Source: Herbihabitans rhizosphaerae (GTDB lineage: Bacteria; Actinomycetota; Actinomycetes; Mycobacteriales; Pseudonocardiaceae). From it: 64,000 bases of DNA. A model generated the notes under the pieces. The model saw only the letters and a program-made list of their open reading frames with translations. It was not told the origin of the DNA and did no database searches. Every line of letters begins with the position of its first letter. The stretch's first letter is position 1. The position numbers and the translations under genes are program-made. Location of the stretch: the NCBI RefSeq assembly GCF_004216555.1, contig NZ_SGWQ01000006.1, positions 372,001 through 436,000 of the forward strand, given 5' to 3'. Of the stretch, positions 1-9,378 are shown piece after piece.

Positions 1-2166
1 GAACAGCTTCGCCCGACGATCACTGCTGATCGACGCGGCCGGCCCGGCGGTCTGGATACCGGCCGGCCGGTACGGGCCGGAGACGTAGGACGCCTTGAAC
101 CGCACCATCGTCGAGGTGTCGTACTTCAAGTAGCCCGAGCCGGGAATCGACGGCAGCTCGAACGCGTCCGGCACACCGATCGCCGCGCGCGACTCCGCGG
201 CGGAGAACGTCTTCAGACCGATCCGGTAGGACAGGTGCGAGTCCAGGCCGCGCAGCTTGCCCTCCTCGAGGCGCTGCGAGGCCAGCAGCATGTGCATCTG
301 CAGCGACCGGCCCAGCCGGCCGATCGCCACGAACAGGTCGATGAAGTCCGGCTTGGCGCTCAGCAGCTCGGAGAACTCGTCCACCACGATGAACAGCGCG
401 GGCAGCGGGTCGAGATCGGCGCCGTTCTCGCGGGCCTTCTCGTACTCCCACACGTTCTTGAAGTTGCCGCCGGCCTTGAGCGCCTCCTGGCGGCGGTTCA
501 TCTCGCCGGCCAGCGCGTCCTTCATACGGTCGACCAGCGTGACCTCGTCGGCCAGGTTGGTGATGGTCGCGGACACGTGCGGCGCGCTGTCCAGACCAAG
601 GAAGGTCGCACCACCCTTGAAGTCCACCAGGACGAAGTTGAGCGTGGTGGACGAGTGCGTGGCGAGCATGCCGAGCACGAGCGTGCGCAGGAACTCCGAC
701 TTACCGGAACCGGTCGCGCCGATGCACAGGCCGTGCGGGCCCATGCCCTCGACCGCGGCCTCCTTGATGTCCAGCTCCACGGCCTGGCCGAACTCGCCGA
801 CGCCGAACGGCACGCGGTACCGGTCGCGGATCGGCCTCGGCCGCCACGCCTGCTGCACGTCGAAGGTCATCGGGTCGCCCGGGATGCCGAGCAGTTCGAG
901 CAGCGTCGGGTTGGACAGCAACGGCTCCTCGTCGCCGGTGTCCGTGGCGCCCGCGCCGATCCGGTACGGCGACAGCTTGCGGGCCAGCGCCTCCGCCTCG
1001 GCCTTGTCGAGGCTGTCCGGCGCGCCGAACCACTCCACGCCGCTGGCGCTGCGCGCGCCGAGCCGGTCGCCGTCCACCACCAGCCGCAGGCCGCGGCGGG
1101 CGGTGAGGTTGCCCAGCGAGTCGGACAGGTCCATCAGCGTGGCGCCGACCAGGCCCTCCTCGAGGATGATCTGCTCCTCGCGGGTGACCTCGCCGTCGTC
1201 GATCACGATCAGCACGTGCGGCTGGTCGGACTGCGGCGGCGCGTTGCGGGTGAACCGCTGCCGGTCGCGCAGCTCCTCGTCCAGCCAGTTCTCCACCTGC
1301 TGCAGCGAGCCGGCCATCATGCGCAGCTGGCCGATGCCGTCGGCCATGGTCGGGTGCTGCACGTGCGGCAGCCACTTCGCCCACTCCCACTCCGACTTGG
1401 CGCGGCCGGAGGTGACGATGGCGATCAGCAGGTCGTCCGGGGTGTGGAAGGTCGCGAGCTGGCTGATCATCGCGCGGGCCAGCGCGCGGGTGCGTTCCCG
1501 GTCGCCCTGCAGGCCGATGGCGGCGAACCCGCGGATGGCGATCTGGATCGGCAGCTCGGGCACGATCGAGTGCGCGCGCACGAACCGGCGCAGCGCGAGC
1601 GTGGCGATCGGCTCCAACTCGTCGACCGGGCCGGTCTGCGGCGGGACCAGGCGCGTGGCCAGGCGCTGGGAACCGCGGCAGATGCGCACGTGGCAGAAGT
1701 CCGGGTCGGACTGGCGGCGCTCCCACATCCGGCGGCTGGTGGCGATCGACCACAGCCCCTGCGGGTCGGGGTGGCTCCATTCCAGGGCGGCGCGCTGGTC
1801 CAGCGAGGCCTCGCGGGCGCGCTCGCGCATCTGGCCGAGGTACCGCAGGTAGTCCTTGCGGTCCTCGTTCATCTCGGCCTTCTTCTGGCCTTTGTTCTGC
1901 CCCCCGCCCATGCCCATCATGCCGACCATGGAGAACATCATCATCATCGGGAACATGAGGCTCATCGGGTTGCGGCCGCCCGGCTGACTGAACATCAGCG
2001 CGACCATGCCGAGCATGGCCACCACCATGATGACCGGCATGAGCTTCATCAGGATGCTGCCCGGGATGACCCGGGGTACCTCGGGCGGCGGCTCCAGATG
2101 GACCTCGCCGCCCGGCGGTCGTGGCGCGGCCAGTCTTGGCGAACGCTTGAACTGCAGCGTGCTCAC
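1..2166 (-). CDS. eccC: ESX type VII secretion ATPase EccC (3' end outside window)
   Basis: FtsK/SpoIIIE-family motor of an ESX secretion system. It sits in the inner-membrane core complex and drives WXG100-type substrates. The window holds the first 722 codons; the remaining ATPase domains lie beyond base 1. Visible are a hydrophobic N-terminal part (about residues 38-90), then the first FtsK domain with Walker A GATGSGKS (483-490) and Walker B LFIVVDE with Asp596. The GTG start at 2164-2166 follows GAGGGG. The gene is divergent from eccD across about 230 bp, which should hold both promoters. The family call is secure; which ESX class it belongs to cannot be told here. Confidence 0.95.
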   Translation of the reverse strand, partial: MSTLQFKRSPRLAAPRPPGGEVHLEPPPEVPRVIPGSILMKLMPVIMVVAMLGMVALMFSQPGGRNPMSLMFPMMMMFSMVGMMGMGGGQNKGQKKAEMNEDRKDYLRYLGQMRERAREASLDQRAALEWSHPDPQGLWSIATSRRMWERRQSDPDFCHVRICRGSQRLATRLVPPQTGPVDELEPIATLALRRFVRAHSIVPELPIQIAIRGFAAIGLQGDRERTRALARAMISQLATFHTPDDLLIAIVTSGRAKSEWEWAKWLPHVQHPTMADGIGQLRMMAGSLQQVENWLDEELRDRQRFTRNAPPQSDQPHVLIVIDDGEVTREEQIILEEGLVGATLMDLSDSLGNLTARRGLRLVVDGDRLGARSASGVEWFGAPDSLDKAEAEALARKLSPYRIGAGATDTGDEEPLLSNPTLLELLGIPGDPMTFDVQQAWRPRPIRDRYRVPFGVGEFGQAVELDIKEAAVEGMGPHGLCIGATGSGKSEFLRTLVLGMLATHSSTTLNFVLVDFKGGATFLGLDSAPHVSATITNLADEVTLVDRMKDALAGEMNRRQEALKAGGNFKNVWEYEKARENGADLDPLPALFIVVDEFSELLSAKPDFIDLFVAIGRLGRSLQMHMLLASQRLEEGKLRGLDSHLSYRIGLKTFSAAESRAAIGVPDAFELPSIPGSGYLKYDTSTMVRFKASYVSGPYRPAGIQTAGPAASISSDRRAKLF

Positions 2167-2395
2167 CGGAGTGCCCCTCTTCGCGTCTCGGTTACCGCCC
2201 CCCGCGGACGGCAGTCACGAACCTATCCGGCACGTGTTCCACCATTTCGACGTCCCCGTCGATCCGGTGCGGCCATACTAGGACCGCTCATCGTCTCGCG
2301 GGGCCGGTTCCGGATACCAGCCGGCTACGGCTGAGAGCCGACCCAATACGGTGGGCCCGAAAGCGGACCTGTGCGGAGACCAAAGGGGGAACGCG

Positions 2396-3799
2396 GTGGC
2401 AACCGGCACGACCGTGTTCAGCCGGGTGACGGTGGTAGCGCCGAAAACCCGTATCGACGTGGCACTTCCAGCCGATGTCGCGGTGGCCGACCTGCAGCCG
2501 ATGCTGCTGCAGATGGCCAAGGAGGAGAGCCCGGACGGGGGCGCGCGGCACGGCGGCTGGATGCTCGCCAGGCTCGGCGACTCCAATCCGCTCGAGCCGG
2601 GGCGCACACTCGCGTCGCTCGGCATCCTCGACGGCGAGCTGCTGCAGCTGCGCAAGCGCAACGAGAACCCGCCGCCCGCGCTGTACGACGACGTGGTGGA
2701 CGCGATCGCGGACGCCTCCCCGGACAGCTACCGCGCGTGGACCAAGCAGACGGCGAACCGGATCGGCTTCGTCGCCGGCGGCCTCGCGCTGATCGCCGCG
2801 GCGATCACGGTGTTCCTGTGCGGCCCGTTCGGCGGCGGCGGCAACATGGCGCCGGCCATCGCGGGCGGCGCGACCTCCGTGATCGCGGTCGCCTTCGGCG
2901 CGGTGATCGCCCGTGGCTACCAGGCCCGGTCGGCCGGCGTGCTGGTCGCGGCGGCCGGTGGTCTGCCGATGGCGTTCGTCAGCGGTCTGCACATCGTGCC
3001 GGGCTTCCCGGGGCGGCCTGGGCTGTTGCTCGGCAGCTCGCTGGTGCTGATCGTGGCGGCCGCGTCGATCATGCTGGTCGGCGCTGGCGTCACCACGTTC
3101 ATCGCCGCGGCGACGGCGGCCGGCATCGGCGTGATCGCCTTCGCCGTGGCTACGCTGGTCGCGCACCCGGCGGCCGGGATCGCCGCGGGTGTGGCCGCGG
3201 TGGCGCTCGGCGCGATGTCGCTACTCCCCAGGTTGACCATCCAGTTGGCCAAACTGCCGCTGCCACATGTGCCGGGCAGCGCGGAAGATCTTCGTGAGGA
3301 CACCGGGTTCCCCGACTACCAGTCGATCGAACGGCGTGCCGGCCTCGCGCACGAGTACATGACCGGCATGCTGATCGGCTGCGGTGCGGCCGCGGCGATC
3401 AGCGCGGTGATCGCGGCGACGGGTGAGGCGCCGTGGGGCATCATCCTCGCGATCACGACCACGCTGGCGCTGCTGCTGCGGGCGCGCACGTACGCGAACG
3501 GCAGCCAGGCGATCGCCCTGCTGTCCACGGGCATGCTGGCCGCGGCCGGGATCCTGATCGGCTGGATGATCACGTCCGACCCGTTCGACCGGATGCTGTG
3601 GGTGTTCGGCGCGCTGATCCTGCTCGCCGGCTCCGCGCTGGTGCTCGGCGTGATCTTCCCCGAACAGCGCTTCTCGCCACCGCTGCGGCGCGCCGTGGAG
3701 ATCATCGAGGCGATCTGCATCGCGTCGGTGCTGCCGCTGGCGCTCGCCGTGATGGACCTGTACAGCGCGCTGCGGCACGCCAACATCCTTCCGAGCTGA
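2396..3799 (+). CDS. eccD: ESX type VII secretion integral membrane protein EccD
   Basis: EccD forms the membrane-embedded part of the ESX core complex. The 467-residue protein starts with a ubiquitin-like domain of about 90 residues (TVVAPKTRIDVALP onward), then a hydrophilic linker, then a long series of Ala/Gly/Val-rich membrane helices to the C terminus, as is usual for EccD (about 11 helices). An in-frame ATG at 2351 exists, but the GTG at 2396 has AAGGGGGA 6-7 bases upstream and places the ubiquitin-like fold at the N terminus, so GTG is preferred. mycP follows after 9 bases, indicating one transcript. Confidence 0.93.
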   Translation: MATGTTVFSRVTVVAPKTRIDVALPADVAVADLQPMLLQMAKEESPDGGARHGGWMLARLGDSNPLEPGRTLASLGILDGELLQLRKRNENPPPALYDDVVDAIADASPDSYRAWTKQTANRIGFVAGGLALIAAAITVFLCGPFGGGGNMAPAIAGGATSVIAVAFGAVIARGYQARSAGVLVAAAGGLPMAFVSGLHIVPGFPGRPGLLLGSSLVLIVAAASIMLVGAGVTTFIAAATAAGIGVIAFAVATLVAHPAAGIAAGVAAVALGAMSLLPRLTIQLAKLPLPHVPGSAEDLREDTGFPDYQSIERRAGLAHEYMTGMLIGCGAAAAISAVIAATGEAPWGIILAITTTLALLLRARTYANGSQAIALLSTGMLAAAGILIGWMITSDPFDRMLWVFGALILLAGSALVLGVIFPEQRFSPPLRRAVEIIEAICIASVLPLALAVMDLYSALRHANILPS

Positions 3800-3808
3800 G
3801 GCACACCG

Positions 3809-5284
3809 ATGCGCATCAAGCCCATCGCCCGCCGCCTCGCCGCGACCACCGCGGCAGCGGCCCTCGTCCTGCTCACGGCGACCGTCCCCGCCACCACCGT
3901 CGAGGCCCAGCCGCATACGCCGGCAGGTCCGAAGCCCCCACCGCTGGACCCCTCAGTGGGAGCCCCCATCCCGAGCAACGGGCCGGATCACGACGACTAC
4001 GTACCCAAGAAGCAATGCGTGCGGAGCCTCGACGATGGCACCACCAACGTGCCGAACGAGCCTTGGGGCCAGAAGCAGTTGCAGATACGCGAGGCGCACA
4101 AGTTCGCCAGGGGGAGGGACGTGCCGGTCGCCGTCATCGACACCGGTGTGAAGGACACGCACGAATACCTCGGTGGCCGGGTCAGAGGAGTAGGCGACTA
4201 CGTCGTCAAGGGCGAGCAAGGCATCAAGGACTGCGACGGACATGGCACCGAGGTGGCCGGCATCATCGCCGCCGACATCACGGACGAACGCATCGGCTTT
4301 CGCGGCGTCGCACCCGACGCCCGGATCCTCAGCATCCGACAGTCCAGCAGCAACTACTCCCGCAAGCCGAAGGTGCCCGAGCCGGGCAACGAGAACATGG
4401 AGGAAGTCACCGCGGGCAACCTGACCACCCTCGCTCAGGCGATCATGCAGGCGGCACAGGCTGGCGCCAAGGTGATCAACATGTCGGTCAACGACTGTCG
4501 GCCGGCGGCGATCGGACAGATCACGCAACAGGAGCAAAAGCTCCAAGCGGCGATCAAGCAGGCAGTCGACGTGTACGACGCCGTGCTTGTCACTTCGGCC
4601 GGCAACACCGGCGGCGGCAAGGCGTGCCCGCAGTCTCCAAAGGACGCGGCCAACGGCCCCGACCCCCAGAAACCCGTCACGATCGTCAACCCGCCCTGGT
4701 TCTCCGACGACGTGCTCTCCGTGGCCGCCGTGCAGGAGAACGGTGAGGTCGCGGAATTCTCCATCCAAGGCCCGTGGATCAGCGTCGCCGCACCGGGGAC
4801 CAAGATTATTTCCCTCAACCCGACCGGCAAGGGGTTGGCGAACAAGCAGCAGGGCAAGAACGAAGGCCAGCTGGACGACATCAACGGCACCAGCTTCGCC
4901 GCGCCCTACGTCGCTGGCCTCGCCGCTCTGGTGCGCGAACGCTTCAAGAACCTGAACGCGCGTCAGGTGATGGAACGGATCAAGTACACCGCGATGCACC
5001 CGGCAGCTGCGGGTGGCCGCGACAACCGGGTCGGCCACGGCATGATCAACCCTGTCGCGGCGCTCACGGTGATGATCCCCAGCGAATCAGGAATCGCGCC
5101 GGCGAAGGCGTCCTACGAGCCACTGGACATGCCGGCACCGGCCGCCAAGGACTGGACCCCCATGCAGGTCGCCCTCATCGGCGCCGGCGGTGGGGTGGGC
5201 GTACTCCTGCTGACAATGTTCGTCGTGCACACCGTCCGCCGAAACCGCCGCGACCCGCATATCGCTCCTCGCGGCCACGCCTGA
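3809..5284 (+). CDS. mycP: Mycosin, membrane-anchored subtilisin-like serine protease of the ESX system
   Basis: MycP stabilises ESX complexes and cleaves selected substrates outside the membrane. The 491-residue protein has a Sec signal peptide (residues 1-33), a proline-rich stretch, then a peptidase S8 domain with the full triad: Asp111 (VAVIDTG), His145 (DGHGTEVAG) and Ser362 (GTSFAAP), plus the oxyanion Asn266 (SAGN). A transmembrane segment (about 456-476) followed by an Arg-rich cytoplasmic tail closes the protein, the standard mycosin layout. It lies 9 bases after eccD and is probably co-transcribed with it. Confidence 0.94.
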   Translation: MRIKPIARRLAATTAAAALVLLTATVPATTVEAQPHTPAGPKPPPLDPSVGAPIPSNGPDHDDYVPKKQCVRSLDDGTTNVPNEPWGQKQLQIREAHKFARGRDVPVAVIDTGVKDTHEYLGGRVRGVGDYVVKGEQGIKDCDGHGTEVAGIIAADITDERIGFRGVAPDARILSIRQSSSNYSRKPKVPEPGNENMEEVTAGNLTTLAQAIMQAAQAGAKVINMSVNDCRPAAIGQITQQEQKLQAAIKQAVDVYDAVLVTSAGNTGGGKACPQSPKDAANGPDPQKPVTIVNPPWFSDDVLSVAAVQENGEVAEFSIQGPWISVAAPGTKIISLNPTGKGLANKQQGKNEGQLDDINGTSFAAPYVAGLAALVRERFKNLNARQVMERIKYTAMHPAAAGGRDNRVGHGMINPVAALTVMIPSESGIAPAKASYEPLDMPAPAAKDWTPMQVALIGAGGGVGVLLLTMFVVHTVRRNRRDPHIAPRGHA

Positions 5285-5494
5285 CCCGATTCCTCGCGAA
5301 CTCACGCCTTCCTCCTAAGGCTGGGTCGCAGCACAACTCGCCCGGCGCCAATCAGCAAAGGTTCGCCAACACACACTAACGCCCCAGTTGACATATGAGG
5401 CATGACACAGCAACTCGTCATGCCACTCTAGCGTCCGCCAGTGATCAGTTGACTACACTGAATATCGCAGCACAGCTTGACTGGGAGGAATAAG

Positions 5495-5866
5495 ATGGCT
5501 CTACCAAGCACGATACGCCGATGTTTCTTCGGCCTTGCAGCCAGCGCGGTCGCCTTGGCCAGTCTTGTCATAGCCCCCACCACAGCGAACGCGAGTTCCA
5601 TGCGTCCCGCTGGCCCCTGCCTAGCCGACGAAATCTGTCTTTACACGGGCCCTCATGCGACCGGACACATGGCCAGCTTCAAGTGGGGATCGCCGAATCT
5701 CGCGGACCAAGGTGTCGATAGTCCAGCGTGGGTAATTAGCAACCACCCCCAAACTATGTGTCTATTCTTTGACCCAAACTACGGGGGCGGCCACACCTTT
5801 GTCTCAAGAACCATTCCCGAGGGATTCGCACTTGATCCCGGATGGAGCTCCATGAGGCCGTGCTGA
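5495..5866 (+). CDS. Small secreted protein, probable peptidase inhibitor family I36
   Basis: A 123-residue exported protein. It has a signal peptide of about 33 residues ending near ANA, then a compact domain with four cysteines (42, 48, 89, 123), a pattern like the I36 (Streptomyces metalloproteinase inhibitor-like) beta-gamma-crystallin fold. Matching features are CLYTGP near the start and FFDPNYGGG in the second half. The ATG at 5495 has GGGAGGA five bases upstream; an in-frame TTG at 5477 is less likely. TTGACT at 5449-5454 may be a -35 box, but no good -10 is visible. It sits directly after mycP inside the ESX locus and uses more A/T-ending codons than its neighbours. Inhibitory activity is inferred. 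Confidence 0.65.
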   Translation: MALPSTIRRCFFGLAASAVALASLVIAPTTANASSMRPAGPCLADEICLYTGPHATGHMASFKWGSPNLADQGVDSPAWVISNHPQTMCLFFDPNYGGGHTFVSRTIPEGFALDPGWSSMRPC

Positions 5867-5943
5867 TAATTCAAGCCGCTCTGCTTGCCAACGCCCAGAA
5901 TGCGGTAAAGACGTAGCTCTGACGTGGTTCGATCGCGGACTCC

Positions 5944-5982
5944 ACTCTCAGCCCCGCCACGAGGAGGGTGGGGGCTGAGAGT
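5944..5982. terminator. Bidirectional terminator between convergent genes
   Basis: Perfect 12-bp inverted repeat: ACTCTCAGCCCC (5944-5955) with GGGGCTGAGAGT (5971-5982), followed by TTT on the plus strand. It lies between the plus-strand inhibitor gene and the minus-strand WXG gene and can serve both. Confidence 0.75.
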
Positions 5983-6022
5983 TTCGCGGTTCTTCTGCGA
6001 CCCTAGCCTCTCTAGTCGATAG

Positions 6023-7162
6023 CTAATCCTCGCCGATTACAGGGGGCGAGGTCTTTTCAGGTTTGCCGAATACGTCGACGGGGTCGGAGACGAGGCGGTT
6101 CTTGTTCTGGTGCTCGTTGTCGCCACCTTGGCCGCCGGCACCCATTCCACCCATGGGCATCATCGGCATGCCGCCCATTCCGCCCGGGCCGGCAGCACCT
6201 GACGCGCCTCCACCACCAGCGCTGGCGGCTGCGGGAGCGGCCGCACCACCCTGCTGGGCGCCCGGCTGACCGGCGCCTACCGCGCCGCCCGGCTGCAACT
6301 GGGTACCGCCGCCAGTCGAGCCGGTACCGGAGCCACCGCCGACCGAACTACCGCCGCCGACCGAGCTGCCGCCCCCGATGGAGGAGCCGCCCCCACCGGG
6401 CTTGCCGCCGCCCTTGGATTCCGTTGTGGAGCCGGACCCGCCCGGCACGGCAGGCGTCTCGATCTCGCGGGCCTGCCAGTTCGCCTCGGGCATCTTGTGC
6501 TTCATGGTGACCTTGTCGAACGCCCCGTCGCCCGACACGTCGTCACAGGTCTTCACGAAGCCCTCGAGGACCTCGCGCACAGCTTCGAAGAGTTCCTTGG
6601 TGGGCCGGCCGAGGTGGTTGAAGTACTCCCGGGTGCGCTTCTCACCGGACACCGGCACCGTCAGCGCGTCCGACGAGGTCTTCGCCGCGTCCACCAGCAC
6701 GACGGCCATGTCCTCGACGATCTCGCGGATGCCGTTCGCCGTGCGGTCGAGGATGTCGGCCATCGCCTTCATCGCATCCGACATGTCCTTGCCGGCCAGG
6801 CCGAACCGCTGCATGTACTTCACGAACGACTCGGAATCGGCACCGTTCCAGGCCGCGTCGAGCTGGCCGAGCGGCTTGCCCAACGCGCCGGTGACCTCTT
6901 CGGCGCGCTTGCTGGCGTCGCGCCACTTGGCGGCCTCGACGTGCAGATCGCTCCAGCGGCCGATCACCGGGCCGAAGTACTCGACCACGGGATCCGGAAT
7001 GCCGAGTTCCTTGCACGTCTTGGACAGCCAGTCCAGGTAGCCTTCGATGTCGCGCTCGACGTCCTTGCCGTCGCGCCCGCCCGGCTCCGGCTTGGCGATC
7101 ATCGTCTTCGGCGGGATCTCGCCGGTGTCCGGCTTCGCTCGGGCTCCCTCGCGTGCGGGCAT
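6023..7162 (-). CDS. WXG-motif ESX substrate-like protein with long Gly-rich tail
   Basis: A 379-residue protein with no signal peptide. Residues about 35-240 are helical and carry a WXG turn (Trp105-Asn-Gly107) in the sequence AAWNGADSESF, as in WXG100/PPE-type secreted helical hairpins. From about residue 245 the protein becomes low-complexity: repeated GGGSSVGGGSS blocks, then Gly/Ala/Gln-rich and Met-Gly-rich stretches (GGMGGMPMMPMGGMG), ending in a short charged tail. It starts 2 bases after the stop of the EspC-like gene and downstream of eccB, so it is probably in the eccB transcript. It is likely exported by this ESX system; its function outside the cell is unknown. Confidence 0.75.
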   Translation of the reverse strand: MPAREGARAKPDTGEIPPKTMIAKPEPGGRDGKDVERDIEGYLDWLSKTCKELGIPDPVVEYFGPVIGRWSDLHVEAAKWRDASKRAEEVTGALGKPLGQLDAAWNGADSESFVKYMQRFGLAGKDMSDAMKAMADILDRTANGIREIVEDMAVVLVDAAKTSSDALTVPVSGEKRTREYFNHLGRPTKELFEAVREVLEGFVKTCDDVSGDGAFDKVTMKHKMPEANWQAREIETPAVPGGSGSTTESKGGGKPGGGGSSIGGGSSVGGGSSVGGGSGTGSTGGGTQLQPGGAVGAGQPGAQQGGAAAPAAASAGGGGASGAAGPGGMGGMPMMPMGGMGAGGQGGDNEHQNKNRLVSDPVDVFGKPEKTSPPVIGED

Positions 7163-7164
7163 GA

Positions 7165-7479
7165 TCAGCGCCTCGTCTCGACGCGGTTCATCTTCTTCGC
7201 GGCGCGCTCGTCGTCGTCACCGTACTGGGCCGCGACCTTGTCGAGTTCCACGGCAGCGGTCCCCAGCGCCTCGACCGCGCGGCGCAACTGATCACGCAAC
7301 GCGCTGGCCGCCTTCGAGTAGGCCTCGGCGGTGCCGACCTGCCGGCCGAGCTCCCCGAACGCCTCGTTGCGCAGCGGCTGTGCCAGCGACTGCGCCGTCT
7401 TCCCCAAGTCGGTCGATCCGGTCTGCACGGTCTTCCCGTACCGCCGGATCCACTCGGGATCAACCTCGATGCCTGACAC
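7165..7479 (-). CDS. EspC-like small type VII secretion target (DUF2580-type)
   Basis: A 104-residue, mostly helical protein without signal peptide. It matches the small ESX-1 secretion-associated EspC-like proteins in length and pattern. Near the C terminus Tyr86-Gly-Asp-Asp-Asp90 fits the YxxxD/E export signal that ESX substrates or their partners carry. The GTG start (7477-7479) follows GGAGG at five bases. It lies 72 bases after the eccB stop and 2 bases before the WXG gene, so it is a plausible co-secreted partner of that protein. Partnership is inferred from position only. Confidence 0.75.
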   Translation of the reverse strand: MSGIEVDPEWIRRYGKTVQTGSTDLGKTAQSLAQPLRNEAFGELGRQVGTAEAYSKAASALRDQLRRAVEALGTAAVELDKVAAQYGDDDERAAKKMNRVETRR

Positions 7480-7551
7480 GCACGCCTCCGCCTCGACGTC
7501 GAACGACCCGTCACTGTGACGGTAACCGCTCCGCGCCGGTTCCGGTCTCGG

Positions 7552-9222
7552 CTACTTTCCGCCGTTTTGTCCGGCTGGGGGCTGCGTCGGGAAGACCCCG
7601 CCTTGGACCGGAACGGTGTCGAACGACTGTTGCACGTCTCTGGTGTTCAGCGAGGCCGCGCCATCGGGGAGCAACTTGATGATCTCGTACGGCGCGGGCT
7701 GCTGTTTCTCCAGCCCGAGGGCCTGGGCGACCGTCCCGTCCGGCACGCCGAACTTCACGCCCGTATCGGATATGAGGGAGATCGGGCCGACCTTCATATC
7801 CTTGTCAGAAGTCGAACCGCGTACCACGGCGGCCTTGCCCGGCTGCATGTAAAAGTAGTTGATCTTCTGACCGTCGGCGCTCGGCGTGGTGACCTTGACC
7901 CACATCTCCTCGTTCTTACCGTTCTTCGGCACGCCGGGGACCTCCTTACCGACGTGCACCCGGGTGCTCGGCTTGTTGTCCTGGAGGCTCCAGGACAGGC
8001 ATGCGACCGGCTCCTCATCCTGCGAGAGAACGCCGGCGTCGGACTTCTCCGGGAACGCCCTGTCGTCGATGTGGTCGGGCCGGTTTGAAACCGATGACAT
8101 GCTGCTCGGCGGGATCGTGGGCATATCACTGGCCTTGGAACCCGCGTTCCGGATCAGTTCCGCGGTGCTCTGCCTGATTTCCTCGATACCGTCACTGTGC
8201 GCGACGTAGTACCTGAATTCACCGCCTGCCTGCTGGACGCGGAACACCGTGCCGGCAGCCATGTTGTTCATCGGCGACGTCGCCTGTTGGTCGGCTCCCC
8301 GCGCTTTGGGAGGAACCAACGCGGGCACCTCCGGGATGGCGTTCAGCATGCCTGTCGTGATCCGACGCGGTCGCGCGATTTCCTGTGCGTCGAGGTGCAG
8401 TCCCCCGAGCACGGCCGGATTACTGAGGTTGACCTCGGCCCGCACGGCCGTGGCGCTTGGGAACAGCTGGTTCTGATCAAGCGGCTTGCGGTAGACCAAG
8501 TACGTCTTGTTGTTGTCGGCCCTGACAAGCAGCCATTTGTCTTCCGGCAGCTCCGTACCCATGGTGGAGACGCCCGCGAGGACCGCCGTCTCGTAGTTCT
8601 GCGGGCGAGCCTCGGGGCGCAGAGTCGGGTCGATGATGAACTTGTCGCAGACGGCCCAGTTGTCGGACGGGCGCTGGTCGTCCTTGGGCAACAGGGTGGG
8701 GCCGTCGACCAGACCGGTCTTGCGCAGCTTCGGGATGTCGGCCAGCGAGGAGTCCTCGACCGCCTTCGGGTCCTTGGCGTCGACCTTCGTGGTGGCGCCA
8801 CCACCGCCACCACCTGGCGAGGACTCGTTGCTCTGCTTCTCCGCCTGGGCGAGCAGCAGCAGCCGCGCGGAGGCGAGGTTGAAGGTCGGCACGAGCACCT
8901 TGCGCCCCTGCTCCTCCATCACCACGTACAGCTGCCCGGACTGCTTGCCGACGACGATGTCGCCGTTCTCCGGCTTGCCTGCCTTCGGCGCGAGGATTCC
9001 CCAGATCAGGAACACGAGCACGCCCAGCGCCGCGACGCAGACGCCGACGACGGTGGCGCGCACGTGCGTGCGCATCGGGTCGTGCATCAGGATGGGGTCC
9101 TTGCGCACCAGCGCGGACTGCATCCTGCGCAGCACGAACCGGTAAGCCTGAACCTGCGCTTTGGTCGTCGGAGTCGACGGACCGCGGTCTCCGCCGGCGT
9201 CCTTGCCCGGTGTTTCAGCCAT
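7552..9222 (-). CDS. eccB: ESX type VII secretion protein EccB
   Basis: EccB is the core component with the large domain on the outer face of the membrane. The 556-residue protein has a cytoplasmic N terminus containing the conserved AQVQAYRFVLRRMQSAL stretch, one transmembrane helix at about residues 55-75 (VGVCVAALGVLVFLIWGIL), then a long extracytoplasmic domain ending in a Pro/Gln-rich tail. The frame stays open upstream past 10 kb, but the ATG at 9222 matches the family start. The gene is divergent from eccE across 156 bp and leads an operon with the two small ESX substrate-like genes. Confidence 0.94.
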   Translation of the reverse strand: MAETPGKDAGGDRGPSTPTTKAQVQAYRFVLRRMQSALVRKDPILMHDPMRTHVRATVVGVCVAALGVLVFLIWGILAPKAGKPENGDIVVGKQSGQLYVVMEEQGRKVLVPTFNLASARLLLLAQAEKQSNESSPGGGGGGATTKVDAKDPKAVEDSSLADIPKLRKTGLVDGPTLLPKDDQRPSDNWAVCDKFIIDPTLRPEARPQNYETAVLAGVSTMGTELPEDKWLLVRADNNKTYLVYRKPLDQNQLFPSATAVRAEVNLSNPAVLGGLHLDAQEIARPRRITTGMLNAIPEVPALVPPKARGADQQATSPMNNMAAGTVFRVQQAGGEFRYYVAHSDGIEEIRQSTAELIRNAGSKASDMPTIPPSSMSSVSNRPDHIDDRAFPEKSDAGVLSQDEEPVACLSWSLQDNKPSTRVHVGKEVPGVPKNGKNEEMWVKVTTPSADGQKINYFYMQPGKAAVVRGSTSDKDMKVGPISLISDTGVKFGVPDGTVAQALGLEKQQPAPYEIIKLLPDGAASLNTRDVQQSFDTVPVQGGVFPTQPPAGQNGGK

Positions 9223-9378
9223 AGTCGACCTGTCGCCCTCCCCGTCGCGGTACGGTTCCGCAGGATAGCCGTACGGCCTCGGCCAGTTGCGGGGTTGGGC
9301 GAAACTCAGCTCGCCAGGTCGGACGGCGATCGCGCCACATGGCGCTGAGCTGCACAGACGAGGGGAAAGACCGAGCGG

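Noticed and set aside
235..2334. 699- and 531-residue plus-strand open frames over eccC
   Set aside because: Shadows of eccC in G+C-rich DNA: His/Arg/Gln- or Ser/Arg-rich with no family features; the minus-strand frame has Walker motifs.
5388..5477. Two TTGACA/TTGACT boxes as firm promoters for the inhibitor gene
   Set aside because: No -10 box at 16-18 bases from either; only mentioned as possible.
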